This document shows, piece by piece, positions 8,374 to 16,644 of a stretch of 64,000 nt of DNA. Location: NCBI RefSeq assembly GCF_022568795.1, contig NZ_JAKZHU010000001.1, positions 1,364,001-1,428,000 on the forward strand, written 5' to 3'. The notes under the pieces are model-generated. The model ran no database searches. It was not told the DNA's origin and was given only the letters and a program-made list of their open reading frames with translations. Positions within the stretch are counted from its first letter, which is position 1. The number at the start of each line of letters is the position of its first letter. The translations under genes and the position numbers were made by a program. Origin of the DNA: Arsenicicoccus dermatophilus (GTDB lineage Bacteria > Actinomycetota > Actinomycetes > Actinomycetales > Dermatophilaceae).

Positions 8374-9438
8374 TCACCCCAGCGCCGCGACGTCCCCGAT
8401 CACCGTGACGGCCGGGGGCACAAGCCCCTCGGGCAGCCCCTCGGAGACCAGGGCTCCGAGCGTGGTGCGCACCGTGCGCATCGACGGCAGCCCGCCGTCC
8501 ATCACGCAGGCGACCGGGGTCTGGTCGGCGCGCCCGGCGTCGAGCAGGGTCCGGGCTATCGACGGCAGGGTCTGCACGCCCATCAGCACGACGATCGTGG
8601 TCCCGGTGCGGGCCAGCGCCTCCCAGTCGACCGTGGACCGGGGGTCCTCGGGGGCGGCGTGACCGCTGACGACGGTGAAGCCCTGGACGGTCCCGCGGTT
8701 GGTCACCGGGATGCCGGCCAGCTCGGGGACGGACACCCCCGAGGTCACGCCCGGCACGACCGTGACGGGAACGCCCGCGGCCCGGCAGGCCTCGACCTCC
8801 TCGTAGCCGCGCCCGAACACGAACGAGTCGCCGCCCTTGAAGCGCACCACCCGCCGTCCGGCCCGCGCCTCGCGCACGAGGATCGCGTTGATCTCCTCCT
8901 GCGGGGTGAACCGCCCGCGCGGGATCTTGGCGACGTCGACGACCTCGACGTGACCGGGCAGCTCGGCGAGCAGTCCCACGGGGGCGAGCCGGTCGGTGAC
9001 CACCACGTCGGCGGCCAGCAGCTCGGCATAGCCCTGCCGGGTGAGCAGGCCGGGATCACCCGGGCCGCCGCCCACCAGCACGACCGAGCCGTCCCCGGAG
9101 CCCCTCGTCCCTCCCCCGCCCGAGCCGGTGTCCACGGTGCGGGCCGGAACCCCTGCCTCCCGGGCCAGGTGCAGCAGGTCCGGCCCGGCGGCGCGCAGCT
9201 GCGGGGTGCGGGCGTCGACGACCAGCCGGGCCGACGCCACGAGCTCGGGCTCGGTCACGTCGGCGCCGCGAGCCACCAACCCCCGGTCGACGAGGTCCTC
9301 CAGGGCGGGCACCAGCTCGGTGGCCAGGACGGTGACGACGGCCCCGCGCTCGCGCAGCGCGACGACCTCGGCGAGGGCCTCGGCACCCCCGCCGGCGACG
9401 AGAGCGGGGACACCGTCCAGGCGCCAGGCGCCGGTCAT
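8374..9438 (-). CDS. cobA: Uroporphyrinogen-III C-methyltransferase with N-terminal siroheme-synthase-like domain
   Basis: First committed step to cobalamin and siroheme: SAM-dependent methylation of uroporphyrinogen III at C2 and C7 to precorrin-2. The SUMT domain fills residues ~117-354, with VVLVGGGPGDPGLLT, VTDRLAP, VVRFKGGDSFVFGRG, VVPGVTSGVSVPELAGIP and VVSGH. The first ~110 residues resemble a shortened CysG/Met8 NAD-binding domain (VPALVAGGGAEALAEVVAL, VVDARTP). However, the usual GxGxxA nucleotide loop is weak and no chelatase domain follows, so that part may be inactive. It is the last gene of the riboswitch-controlled cobN operon; its ATG overlaps the stop of bluB-cobT. Confidence 0.92.
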   Translation of the reverse strand: MTGAWRLDGVPALVAGGGAEALAEVVALRERGAVVTVLATELVPALEDLVDRGLVARGADVTEPELVASARLVVDARTPQLRAAGPDLLHLAREAGVPARTVDTGSGGGGTRGSGDGSVVLVGGGPGDPGLLTRQGYAELLAADVVVTDRLAPVGLLAELPGHVEVVDVAKIPRGRFTPQEEINAILVREARAGRRVVRFKGGDSFVFGRGYEEVEACRAAGVPVTVVPGVTSGVSVPELAGIPVTNRGTVQGFTVVSGHAAPEDPRSTVDWEALARTGTTIVVLMGVQTLPSIARTLLDAGRADQTPVACVMDGGLPSMRTVRTTLGALVSEGLPEGLVPPAVTVIGDVAALG

Positions 9439-11363
9439 GCCCGGGCCTCCGCATCCTGCCGGGCCGCGACCTGCGAAGACTCATCCTGCGAAGCCGGGTC
9501 CGACGCAGCCGCGTCGTGCTCGCCCGCGGCGTCCTCGTCGAGCTTGCCGCTCACCGCGGCCGACTCGAAGGTCGCGACCTCCCGCAGCATCCGCACCGAC
9601 ATCTGCACGAGCGGGACCGCCAGGACCGCGCCAGAACCCTCGCCGAGGCGCAGGTCGAGGTCGACCAGGGCATCGAGACCGAGGGTGGACAGAGCAGCCA
9701 GGATGCCGGGCTCGACCCCGGCGTGGCCGGCGACAAGGTAGTCCACCACGGCCGGGCACAGGGCCTGGGCGACGAGCGCGGCGGAGCAGGCGATGACGCC
9801 GTCGAGGACGACGGGGGTCTGCTGGGCTGCGGCCGCGAGCAGGAAGCCGACCATGGCGGCGTGCTCCAGGCCACCCACCTCGGCGAGGGTGCGCAGCGGG
9901 TCCTCGGCGCAGGCGCCGGAGCGGGCGAGGGCCCGGTCGATCACGGCGGCCTTGGCCGAGCGCCCGGCCTCGTCCAGGCCCGCGCCGGTGCCGGTCACCT
10001 CGTCGGGGGTGCGGCCGGTGAAGACCGAGATCAGGGCGGCGGCCGGGGTCGTGTTGGCGATGCCGACCTCCCCGGCGACGAGGAGCCGGTTGCCCTGGGC
10101 GACCAGGTCACGGGCGACGTCGATGCCGACCTCCAGCGCCGCCAGGCACTGCTCGCGGGTCATCGCGGGACCCTCGGTCAGGTCGGCGGTGCCGCGAGCG
10201 ACCTTGCGGACCAGCAGACCCTTGGTGGGCGGCAGGTCCGCGACGAGACCCACGTCGACCACGTCGACCTCCGCGCCCACCTGGCGGGCGGCGGCGTTGA
10301 CGACGGCGCCACCCATGGCGATGCCGGCCGCCATCTGCACGGATACCTCCTGCGGCCACGGCGACACGCCCTGGGCGTGGACCCCGTGGTCACCGGCGAA
10401 GACCGCGACCGCGACGGGCGACGGCACCGGCGGGGGCCACTCGGCATACGCCGCCGCCAGGCGCTCGCCCGTGGACTCGAGCAGACCCATCGCCCCGGCC
10501 GGCTTGACCAGCTGGGCCTGGTGGGCCTGGGCCTGGGCCAGCACCTCGGCGGAGGCGGGTCGGACGGCGGCGACGGTCTCGTCGAGCAGGGACACGGTGA
10601 CTCCTCCTGGGAGCGTGCGGGTGGACCAGGTCTCGTCGTGCACGGCCCAGGACAGCGGGCGGCGACGAGCCCACCCCGAGGTCTGCAGCTCGGGCGCGGG
10701 CGGGAACTCGCTGACGTGGCCGACGCACAGGTAGGCCACGACCTCGAGGTGCTCGGGCAGGCCCAGCTCGCGGGCCAGCTCGGTGGGGTCGAAGAAGCTC
10801 ACCCAGCCGACGCCGAGCCCCTCGGCACGGGCGGCGAGCCAGAGGTTCTGCACGGCGGTCGCCGTGGAGAAGCTCGTCATGCGGGGGTCGGCGTGCCGAC
10901 CGATGGTGTGCGGGCCCCCGCGCGTGGGGTCGCAGGTGATGACCACGTTGAGCGGGGTCTGCAGGATCGCCTCGATCTTGAGGCCGTCGAACATCCGCTG
11001 CCGCGGGCTCGGCAGGCTCGCCGCGAACTCGTCCCGCTGACGGGCGGCCAGCCGCTGCACGCGGCGCCGGGTCTCCTCGTCGCGCACCAGCAGGAAGTCC
11101 CACGGCTGGCTGAAGCCCACGCTCGGCGCCTGGTGCGCCGCGGCGAGCACCCGGGTCAGCACCTCGTCGTCGATCGGGTCCATGGTGAACGTCGAGCGGA
11201 TGTCGCGCCGCTCGCGGATGACGTCGTAGACCGCGGCGCGGCGGTCCTCGTCGAAGGCGTGCCGGTCCCTGGCCTGGCCGGGGGCCCCTTGCGCGGCAGG
11301 GGTATGCCGGTCGGGGCGGTCCGCGGCGTCGGACGGTGCGGTGGTCGGGTGGTCGAGGCTCAT
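9435..11363 (-). CDS. bluB-cobT: BluB-CobT fusion: DMB synthase and nicotinate-nucleotide:DMB phosphoribosyltransferase
   Basis: Single frame of 642 residues joining two enzymes that act in sequence on the lower ligand of B12. Residues ~35-255 are BluB, a nitroreductase-fold enzyme that breaks FMNH2 with oxygen to make 5,6-dimethylbenzimidazole (RERRDIRSTF, APSVGFSQPWDF, LWLAARAEGLGVGWVSFF). Residues ~270-620 are CobT, which makes alpha-ribazole phosphate from that base (FAGDHGVHAQGVSPWP, GEVGIANTTPAAAL, and VAGHAGVEPG containing the likely catalytic Glu). The tail is low-complexity and acidic. Start ATG at 11363 overlaps the cobC stop. The need for O2 by BluB implies aerobic growth. Confidence 0.93.
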   Translation of the reverse strand: MSLDHPTTAPSDAADRPDRHTPAAQGAPGQARDRHAFDEDRRAAVYDVIRERRDIRSTFTMDPIDDEVLTRVLAAAHQAPSVGFSQPWDFLLVRDEETRRRVQRLAARQRDEFAASLPSPRQRMFDGLKIEAILQTPLNVVITCDPTRGGPHTIGRHADPRMTSFSTATAVQNLWLAARAEGLGVGWVSFFDPTELARELGLPEHLEVVAYLCVGHVSEFPPAPELQTSGWARRRPLSWAVHDETWSTRTLPGGVTVSLLDETVAAVRPASAEVLAQAQAHQAQLVKPAGAMGLLESTGERLAAAYAEWPPPVPSPVAVAVFAGDHGVHAQGVSPWPQEVSVQMAAGIAMGGAVVNAAARQVGAEVDVVDVGLVADLPPTKGLLVRKVARGTADLTEGPAMTREQCLAALEVGIDVARDLVAQGNRLLVAGEVGIANTTPAAALISVFTGRTPDEVTGTGAGLDEAGRSAKAAVIDRALARSGACAEDPLRTLAEVGGLEHAAMVGFLLAAAAQQTPVVLDGVIACSAALVAQALCPAVVDYLVAGHAGVEPGILAALSTLGLDALVDLDLRLGEGSGAVLAVPLVQMSVRMLREVATFESAAVSGKLDEDAAGEHDAAASDPASQDESSQVAARQDAEARA

Positions 11364-12454
11364 GGCCGGGGCTCCTGCAGGATCGTGCGGATGCCGTCCG
11401 CCAGCTCCGCGACCTGCTCCGGGTCGCGGGCGGCGATCCGGATCCAGGTCGGGTCGAGGCCCCGGAAGGTGTCGGCCCGGCGGACGGCGATGCCGTGCTC
11501 GTCGCGCAGACGCTCCCGGAGCTGCTCGGCGTGGGGATGGTGGGCGAGGACGAAGGGCCCGTCGGGGTCGACGGGGACGCGCAGCCCGAGCTCGCGCAGC
11601 GTCGCGGCGAGGTGGGCGGCGTTGCGGCCCAGCCGCTCCCGCTGGGCCTCGCGGAAGGCGCGCCCCTGCGGCGTGCACACGGCGAGGACGGCGGCCAGCG
11701 CCAGGGAGTTGACCGACCAGTGCACCTGCCGCTCGGCGAGGAGGGCCACCAGGGGCGCGGGCCCCACGAGACAGCCCGCCCGCACCCCGGCGAGGCCGTA
11801 GGTCTTGGTGAGGCTGCCGGTGACCAGCACGGCCCGCTCCCCCGGCCGGTCCGCGACGGCCTCGGCCACCACGGTCTGGGCCGGGTCGGTGGACACGTCG
11901 AGGAAGGCCTCGTCGACGAGCAGCACCCGGTCGTCCGGCGTGGTGGCCGGGTCGACGAGGCCGAGCAGCTCGGCGCGCGGGTGCAACCGCGAGGTGGGGT
12001 TGGTGGGGTTGCCGACGACGACCAGGTCGGCGTCGGGGTGCCGGTCGCCCAGCAGGGCGGCGTCCAGGGTCCACCCGGTGCCCTCGTCCAGCGCGTGCCA
12101 GGCGGGGGCCGCGCCCGCAGCCACCAGCTCGAGCCCGGGCTCGGTGAACTGCGGCTCCACCACGACCGGCCTGCGCCAGCGGCGCAGCCGCGCCACGAGC
12201 TGGAAGGCCTCGGCCGAGCCGTTGGTCAGCAGCAGGCACTCCGCGGGGACCCCGAGGTCCTCGGCCAGCGCCGCGTTGGCCGAGGCCGGGTCCGGGTATG
12301 CCGACAGGCGGGCGACCTCACGCCCGATCGCCTCCGCGACGAAGGCCGGCGGCTCCGGCACCGCGACGTTGACGGCCAGGTCGAGCCGGGCGCCGCGCGC
12401 GTCCACGTCACCGTGGTGGGCGAGCGCCGCCTGCTCGGTCCGGGCCGTCGTCAT
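11360..12454 (-). CDS. cobC: Threonine-phosphate decarboxylase-like aminotransferase (CobC/CobD type)
   Basis: PLP enzyme of the class I/II aminotransferase fold, 364 residues. Known relatives make (R)-1-amino-2-propanol phosphate from threonine phosphate, the linker that joins corrin ring and nucleotide loop. Seen here: substrate-domain start LAVNVAVPEPP, NGSAEAFQLVARL, VVVGNPTNPTSR, VDEAFLDVS, and the Schiff-base lysine in VTGSLTKTYGLAGVRAGC. Position between cobB and bluB-cobT in the operon supports the cobalamin role over histidinol-phosphate aminotransferase. Its ATG overlaps the cobB stop. Confidence 0.9.
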   Translation of the reverse strand: MTTARTEQAALAHHGDVDARGARLDLAVNVAVPEPPAFVAEAIGREVARLSAYPDPASANAALAEDLGVPAECLLLTNGSAEAFQLVARLRRWRRPVVVEPQFTEPGLELVAAGAAPAWHALDEGTGWTLDAALLGDRHPDADLVVVGNPTNPTSRLHPRAELLGLVDPATTPDDRVLLVDEAFLDVSTDPAQTVVAEAVADRPGERAVLVTGSLTKTYGLAGVRAGCLVGPAPLVALLAERQVHWSVNSLALAAVLAVCTPQGRAFREAQRERLGRNAAHLAATLRELGLRVPVDPDGPFVLAHHPHAEQLRERLRDEHGIAVRRADTFRGLDPTWIRIAARDPEQVAELADGIRTILQEPRP

Positions 12455-13836
12455 CGTCCGGTCACCGCCGACACGAAGGCCCGGGCCAGCGCGGGCTGAC
12501 CGGCCCAGTGCACGTGCAGGTAGCTCGCGTGCACCTGCCCCTGGACCACGCCCTCCGCGACGGACCCGCCGTCCCGGGAGGTCCACGCCCAGGCGGGCTG
12601 GTGGTCCCCGTCGACGCGGGTGATGCGGGTGCGGTGGAACTCGTGGCCGGTCACGCGGGTGCCCGCGGGTGCCAGCACCGAGTCGCTGAGCGCCACCGCC
12701 GAGCGGTAGCCCAGAGAGAGGCGCGACCCGAACTCCGCGTGGGTGGGCAGGACCCCGGCCATGCGGTGGCCGTCGAGGGTCTGCCCGAGGTAGAGGAGCC
12801 CGGCGCACTCGCCGCTGACCGGTGCGCCCGCCTCGGCGAGCTCCCGGATGGACGTGAGCAGGGAGGTGTTGGCCGCCAGCTCGGTCGCGTGCACCTCGGG
12901 GAAGCCGCCGCCCACGACGAGGCCGCCCACGCCCTCGGGCAGCTCGGGGTCGAGCAGGGGGTCCACGACGACGGGCTCCAGGCCCGCGGCGGCCAGCAGC
13001 TCGGTCGTCTCGGCATACGCGAAGGTGAAGGCCCGACCACCCGCGACGGCGACGCGACCGCGGGCCCCGGGCTGCGCGCAGGCCAGGTCGCCGAGCTCGG
13101 CCTCCGGCGACCAGGGCTCGCCGGCCAGGTCTGGCGCCTGCCGGGCGACGGCGAGCAGCTCGTCGAGGTCGACGTGGGCCTCGACCATGTCGGCGAGGGC
13201 GTCCACGGCGGCCTGGGCCTCGGGCGAGCGCTCGGCGGCGGGGACGAGCCCGAGGTGGCGGGAGGGCACGACGACCGAGGGCACCCGGGGCACGCAGCCG
13301 ACCACGGGGATGCCGGTCTCCTCGATCCCCTGGCGGGCCTCGGCCTCGTGGCGGGGGGAGGCGATGTTGTTGAGGATGACCCCGGCGATCCGCACCTGGG
13401 GGTCGAAACGGCTGAAGCCCAGCACGGTCGCGCCGACCGAGCGGGAGGTGTGCGCGCCGTCCACGACCAGCACCACGGGTGAGGCGGTGAGGGTGGCGAT
13501 GTGCGCGGTGGAGGCGAAGCCGCGCCCGCCCAGCTGCCCGTCGAAGAGCCCCATGACGCCCTCGATCACCGCGACGTCGGCGGGGCTCGGCGTGAGGGCG
13601 CCGTGCAGCAGCAGCGGGACGACCCGGTCGACGCCCTGCAGGTGGGGGTCGAGGTTGCGCCCCACGCGGCCGCAGGCGGCCGCGTGGTAGCCGGGGTCGA
13701 TGTAGTCCGGCCCCACCTTGTGCGGCGACACCTGCACGCCCCGTCGCGCGAGCGCGGCGAGGATGCCGGTGGTCAGCATGGTCTTGCCGCTCCCCGATCC
13801 GGGGGCGGCGATCACCAGGCGGGGCAGGGTGGTCAT
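12451..13836 (-). CDS. cobB: Cobyrinic/hydrogenobyrinic acid a,c-diamide synthase
   Basis: ATP- and glutamine-dependent amidation of the a and c side chains of the corrin ring. 461 residues: an N-terminal ATPase domain with the P-loop APGSGSGKT and DYIDPGYH, then a class I glutamine amidotransferase domain with GGGFPE and the nucleophile Cys in VSGECAGLLYLG. The C-terminal GHEFHRT segment and final HVHWAG are typical. With an aerobic CobN chelatase the expected substrate is hydrogenobyrinic acid, before cobalt entry. It starts 7 bases after the cobO stop. Confidence 0.95.
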   Translation of the reverse strand: MTTLPRLVIAAPGSGSGKTMLTTGILAALARRGVQVSPHKVGPDYIDPGYHAAACGRVGRNLDPHLQGVDRVVPLLLHGALTPSPADVAVIEGVMGLFDGQLGGRGFASTAHIATLTASPVVLVVDGAHTSRSVGATVLGFSRFDPQVRIAGVILNNIASPRHEAEARQGIEETGIPVVGCVPRVPSVVVPSRHLGLVPAAERSPEAQAAVDALADMVEAHVDLDELLAVARQAPDLAGEPWSPEAELGDLACAQPGARGRVAVAGGRAFTFAYAETTELLAAAGLEPVVVDPLLDPELPEGVGGLVVGGGFPEVHATELAANTSLLTSIRELAEAGAPVSGECAGLLYLGQTLDGHRMAGVLPTHAEFGSRLSLGYRSAVALSDSVLAPAGTRVTGHEFHRTRITRVDGDHQPAWAWTSRDGGSVAEGVVQGQVHASYLHVHWAGQPALARAFVSAVTGR

Positions 13837-13843
13837 CGGCCGG

Positions 13844-14458
13844 TCACCACTCGATCCCTCGCTGACCCTTCTGGCCGGTGTCCATGGGGTGCTTGATCTT
13901 GGTCATCTCGGTGACCAGGTCGGCCACCTCGATCAGGCGCGGGTCGGCGTCGCGGCCGGTGATGATCACGTGCTGGCGCCCAGGACGGGTCCGCAGGGTC
14001 TCGACGACCTCGTCGACGTCCACCCAGCCCCACTTCAGGGGATAGGTGAACTCGTCGAGGACGTAGAGGTCGTGCTCCTCGGCGGCGAGGCGGCGCTGGA
14101 TCTCGCGCCAGCCGTCGAGGGCGTCGCGGGCGTGGTCCTCCTCGGAGCCTGCCTTGCGGGACCAGGACCAGCCCTCGCCCATCTTGTGCCACTCGACCGG
14201 GCCCCCCTCGCCGGTCTCCTCGTGCAGCCGGCCCAGGGTCTTGAACGCGGTCTCCTCACCGACCTTCCACTTGGCGCTCTTGACGAACTGGAAGACCCCG
14301 ATGCGCCAGCCCTGGTTCCAGCCGCGCAGGGCCAGCCCGAAGGCGGCGGTGGACTTGCCCTTGTTGACCCCGGTGTGGACGATCACGAGCGGCCGGTTGC
14401 GGCGCTGCCGGGTGGTGAGACCGTCGTCGGGAACGGACGCGGGGACTCCCTGAGGCAT
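13844..14458 (-). CDS. cobO: Cob(I)yrinic acid a,c-diamide adenosyltransferase
   Basis: Adds the adenosyl upper ligand to Co(I) corrinoids using ATP. 204 residues of the CobA/CobO/BtuR type with the unusual P-loop GVNKGKSTAAFG, GVFQFVKSAKWKVGE, LDEFTYPLKWGWVD, and the C-terminal TEMTKIKHPMDTGQKGQRGIEW-type ending, all family signatures. Its start overlaps the stop of the chlI/chlD-like gene (ATGA), so it is translated within the cobN operon. Confidence 0.96.
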   Translation of the reverse strand: MPQGVPASVPDDGLTTRQRRNRPLVIVHTGVNKGKSTAAFGLALRGWNQGWRIGVFQFVKSAKWKVGEETAFKTLGRLHEETGEGGPVEWHKMGEGWSWSRKAGSEEDHARDALDGWREIQRRLAAEEHDLYVLDEFTYPLKWGWVDVDEVVETLRTRPGRQHVIITGRDADPRLIEVADLVTEMTKIKHPMDTGQKGQRGIEW

Positions 14459-16644
14459 CAGGCCACGCTCCTTGTCTGCGGTGAGGTCCGGGTAGGGCGG
14501 TCGGTGCGGGTGGGCTCGGTGCGGGAGCGGACAGCCCCGGACAGCTGCTCGGCGGCGAGGCCGCCCAGGTCGAGCAGCTCGGCCCCGAGGTGAGCCGCGA
14601 GGTCGCGGGCGAGCCCGAGCCGGAAGCCCGCGCGGGACTGCTCGCAGTCGACGACCACGCTCGCCACCCCGGTGTGGGCGATGCCCTCGGCGACCCGGTG
14701 GGCGCGCGGGAGGGCCTGGCGGCCGCCGGCGCTGGCGCGGCCATCGGTGAGCACGACGAGCAGGGCCCGGCGGTGCGGGTCCTTGGCGCGCTCGCGCAGC
14801 ACCACGTCGTAGGCGCTCTGCAGGCCCTCGGCGAGCGGAGTGCGGCCACCGGTGGGCACCTGGGCGAGCAGTCGCTCGGCGAGCTCGACGCTGGTGGTGG
14901 GCGGCAGCACGAGGGTCGCCCGCTTGCCGGCGAAGGTCACGACGGCGACCTTGTCCCGGCGCTGGTAGGCGTCGAGGAGCAGCGAGACGCAGGCGGTCTT
15001 GACCTCGCGGACGCGCTCGCGGGCGCCCATGGAGCCGGACGTGTCCACGACGAAGACGACGAGGTTGCCCTCCTTGCCGCGGCGGACGCTGCGGCGCAGG
15101 TCCTGGGCGGTGACCCGCAGGTCGCGGCCGGGGGTGCGGTGGGCGTGGTCGGCCTCGTCGCCCGCGGCGCGCCGGGCCGCGGCGAGCACGGTGGCGGTCG
15201 CGGACAGGCCCTGGCCCCGCGGGTCGTCGGGCAGCACCGCGCGGACGTGGCGGCCGGTGCTGGTGTCGGCGGTGGAGCGGCGCCCGGCCACGCCGGTGCC
15301 GGCGGTGGGCAGGGACAGCAGCCGGGTGCGATAGGCGCCCCCCGCCCGCTCCCCCGTCGTGCCGCGGGCGGGAGCCTGGACCGGGGGCTGCTCCGGCTGA
15401 TCGGGCTGCGGCGGCTCGGTCGGGGTCTCCCCCTCCCCGTCCGGGTCAGGGGTCTCCTGCGGTGCCGGGGCGTCGCTGCCCCCGCCCTGCGGCCCGTCCG
15501 GGCCCTGCGGCGGGGTGGGGTCGTCGTCGGGGTCGTCCGGGCCGCGCTCGTCGGACCCCTGGTCCTTCGGCAGGGTCTCCTCGATGATGTCCTCGAGGTC
15601 GTGGTCGGCCGCGTCGTCGAAGGGATTGCGCCGCTTGCGGTGCGGCAGCGCGAGCCGGGCGGCCACGCGCACGTCCTCGGCGGTGACCTGCTCGCGGCCG
15701 GACCAGGCGGCGTGCGCCACGGCGGTCCGGGCGGTCACCAGGTCCCCGCGCATCCCGTCCACGTCGAAGGCCGCACAGATCGTGGCGATCTGCTCGATCC
15801 CCGCGTCGGTAAGCACGACCCGCGGCAGCCGCTCCTGGGCGGCGGCGATGCGGGCGGCCAGGGCGTTCTCCGGCTCGGCATACCGCTGCCGGAAGGCCTC
15901 CGGCGAGTCCTCGTAGGCCATCCGGCGCCGCACGACCTCGACCCGCACCTGCGGGTCGCGCGAGGCGGTCACGTCCACGGCCAGGCCGAAGCGGTCGAGC
16001 AGCTGCGGGCGCAGCTCGCCCTCCTCGGGGTTCATGGTGCCGACCAGCACGAAGCGGGCGGCGTGCTGCACCGAGACGCCCTCGCGCTCGATCCGGGCCC
16101 GGCCCATCGCCGCGGAGTCCAGCAGGGTGTCGACCAGGTGGTCGGGCAGCAGGTTGACCTCGTCGACGTAGAGCACCCCGCGGTGCGCCTGCGCGAGCAG
16201 ACCCGGGTCGAAGGCCACCTGGCCGCTCGACAGCAGCCGGTCCAGGTGCAGCGACCCGACGACGCGGTCCTCGGAGGCCCCGACGGGCAGCTCGACGAGG
16301 CGGACCGGCCGGGTGGCGGCCGCGGCGGTGTGCCGGGCGGCGTCGGGGCAGGTCGGGTCCGGGGACGCCGGGTCGCAGGAGAAGCGGTCGCCCGCGACCA
16401 CGGCCACCGGCGGCAGCACCGTGGCCAGGGCCCGGACCATGGTGGACTTGGCGGTGCCCTTCTCGCCGCGGACGAGCACGCCGCCGATGGCCGGAGAGAC
16501 CGCGGACAGGCACAGCGCCAGGCCCATGTCGTCCATACCGACGATCGCGGTGAAGGGGAACTCCACGGGCGCCCCCGGGCGGTCGACGACGGTCGTCCCC
16601 GCGTCGCCCCCCGCGGCCGGGCCCCAGGTGGTCGGCTCAGTCAT
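14458..16644 (-). CDS. Magnesium-chelatase-like ChlI-ChlD fusion, probable cobaltochelatase partner of CobN
   Basis: AAA+ motor of 728 residues. The N-terminal ChlI-type ATPase has Walker A GEKGTAKST, Walker B LYVDEVNLL and the sensor region GTMNPEEGELRPQLLDR. A linker of ~90 residues rich in Pro, Asp and Gln follows (around residues 345-440). The C-terminal von Willebrand A domain carries an intact MIDAS motif DTSGSMG and the later TDGRAS. In actinobacteria lacking CobS/CobT, such proteins are thought to drive cobalt insertion by CobN. The location, 8 bases overlapping the cobN stop and upstream of cobO, supports that over bacteriochlorophyll synthesis. Confidence 0.88.
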   Translation of the reverse strand: MTEPTTWGPAAGGDAGTTVVDRPGAPVEFPFTAIVGMDDMGLALCLSAVSPAIGGVLVRGEKGTAKSTMVRALATVLPPVAVVAGDRFSCDPASPDPTCPDAARHTAAAATRPVRLVELPVGASEDRVVGSLHLDRLLSSGQVAFDPGLLAQAHRGVLYVDEVNLLPDHLVDTLLDSAAMGRARIEREGVSVQHAARFVLVGTMNPEEGELRPQLLDRFGLAVDVTASRDPQVRVEVVRRRMAYEDSPEAFRQRYAEPENALAARIAAAQERLPRVVLTDAGIEQIATICAAFDVDGMRGDLVTARTAVAHAAWSGREQVTAEDVRVAARLALPHRKRRNPFDDAADHDLEDIIEETLPKDQGSDERGPDDPDDDPTPPQGPDGPQGGGSDAPAPQETPDPDGEGETPTEPPQPDQPEQPPVQAPARGTTGERAGGAYRTRLLSLPTAGTGVAGRRSTADTSTGRHVRAVLPDDPRGQGLSATATVLAAARRAAGDEADHAHRTPGRDLRVTAQDLRRSVRRGKEGNLVVFVVDTSGSMGARERVREVKTACVSLLLDAYQRRDKVAVVTFAGKRATLVLPPTTSVELAERLLAQVPTGGRTPLAEGLQSAYDVVLRERAKDPHRRALLVVLTDGRASAGGRQALPRAHRVAEGIAHTGVASVVVDCEQSRAGFRLGLARDLAAHLGAELLDLGGLAAEQLSGAVRSRTEPTRTDRPTRTSPQTRSVA

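Noticed and set aside
7087-11801. Several long plus-strand open frames opposite the serine hydrolase, cobA and bluB-cobT
   Set aside because: They mirror well-recognised genes on the minus strand and show no domains, starts or ribosome sites of their own.
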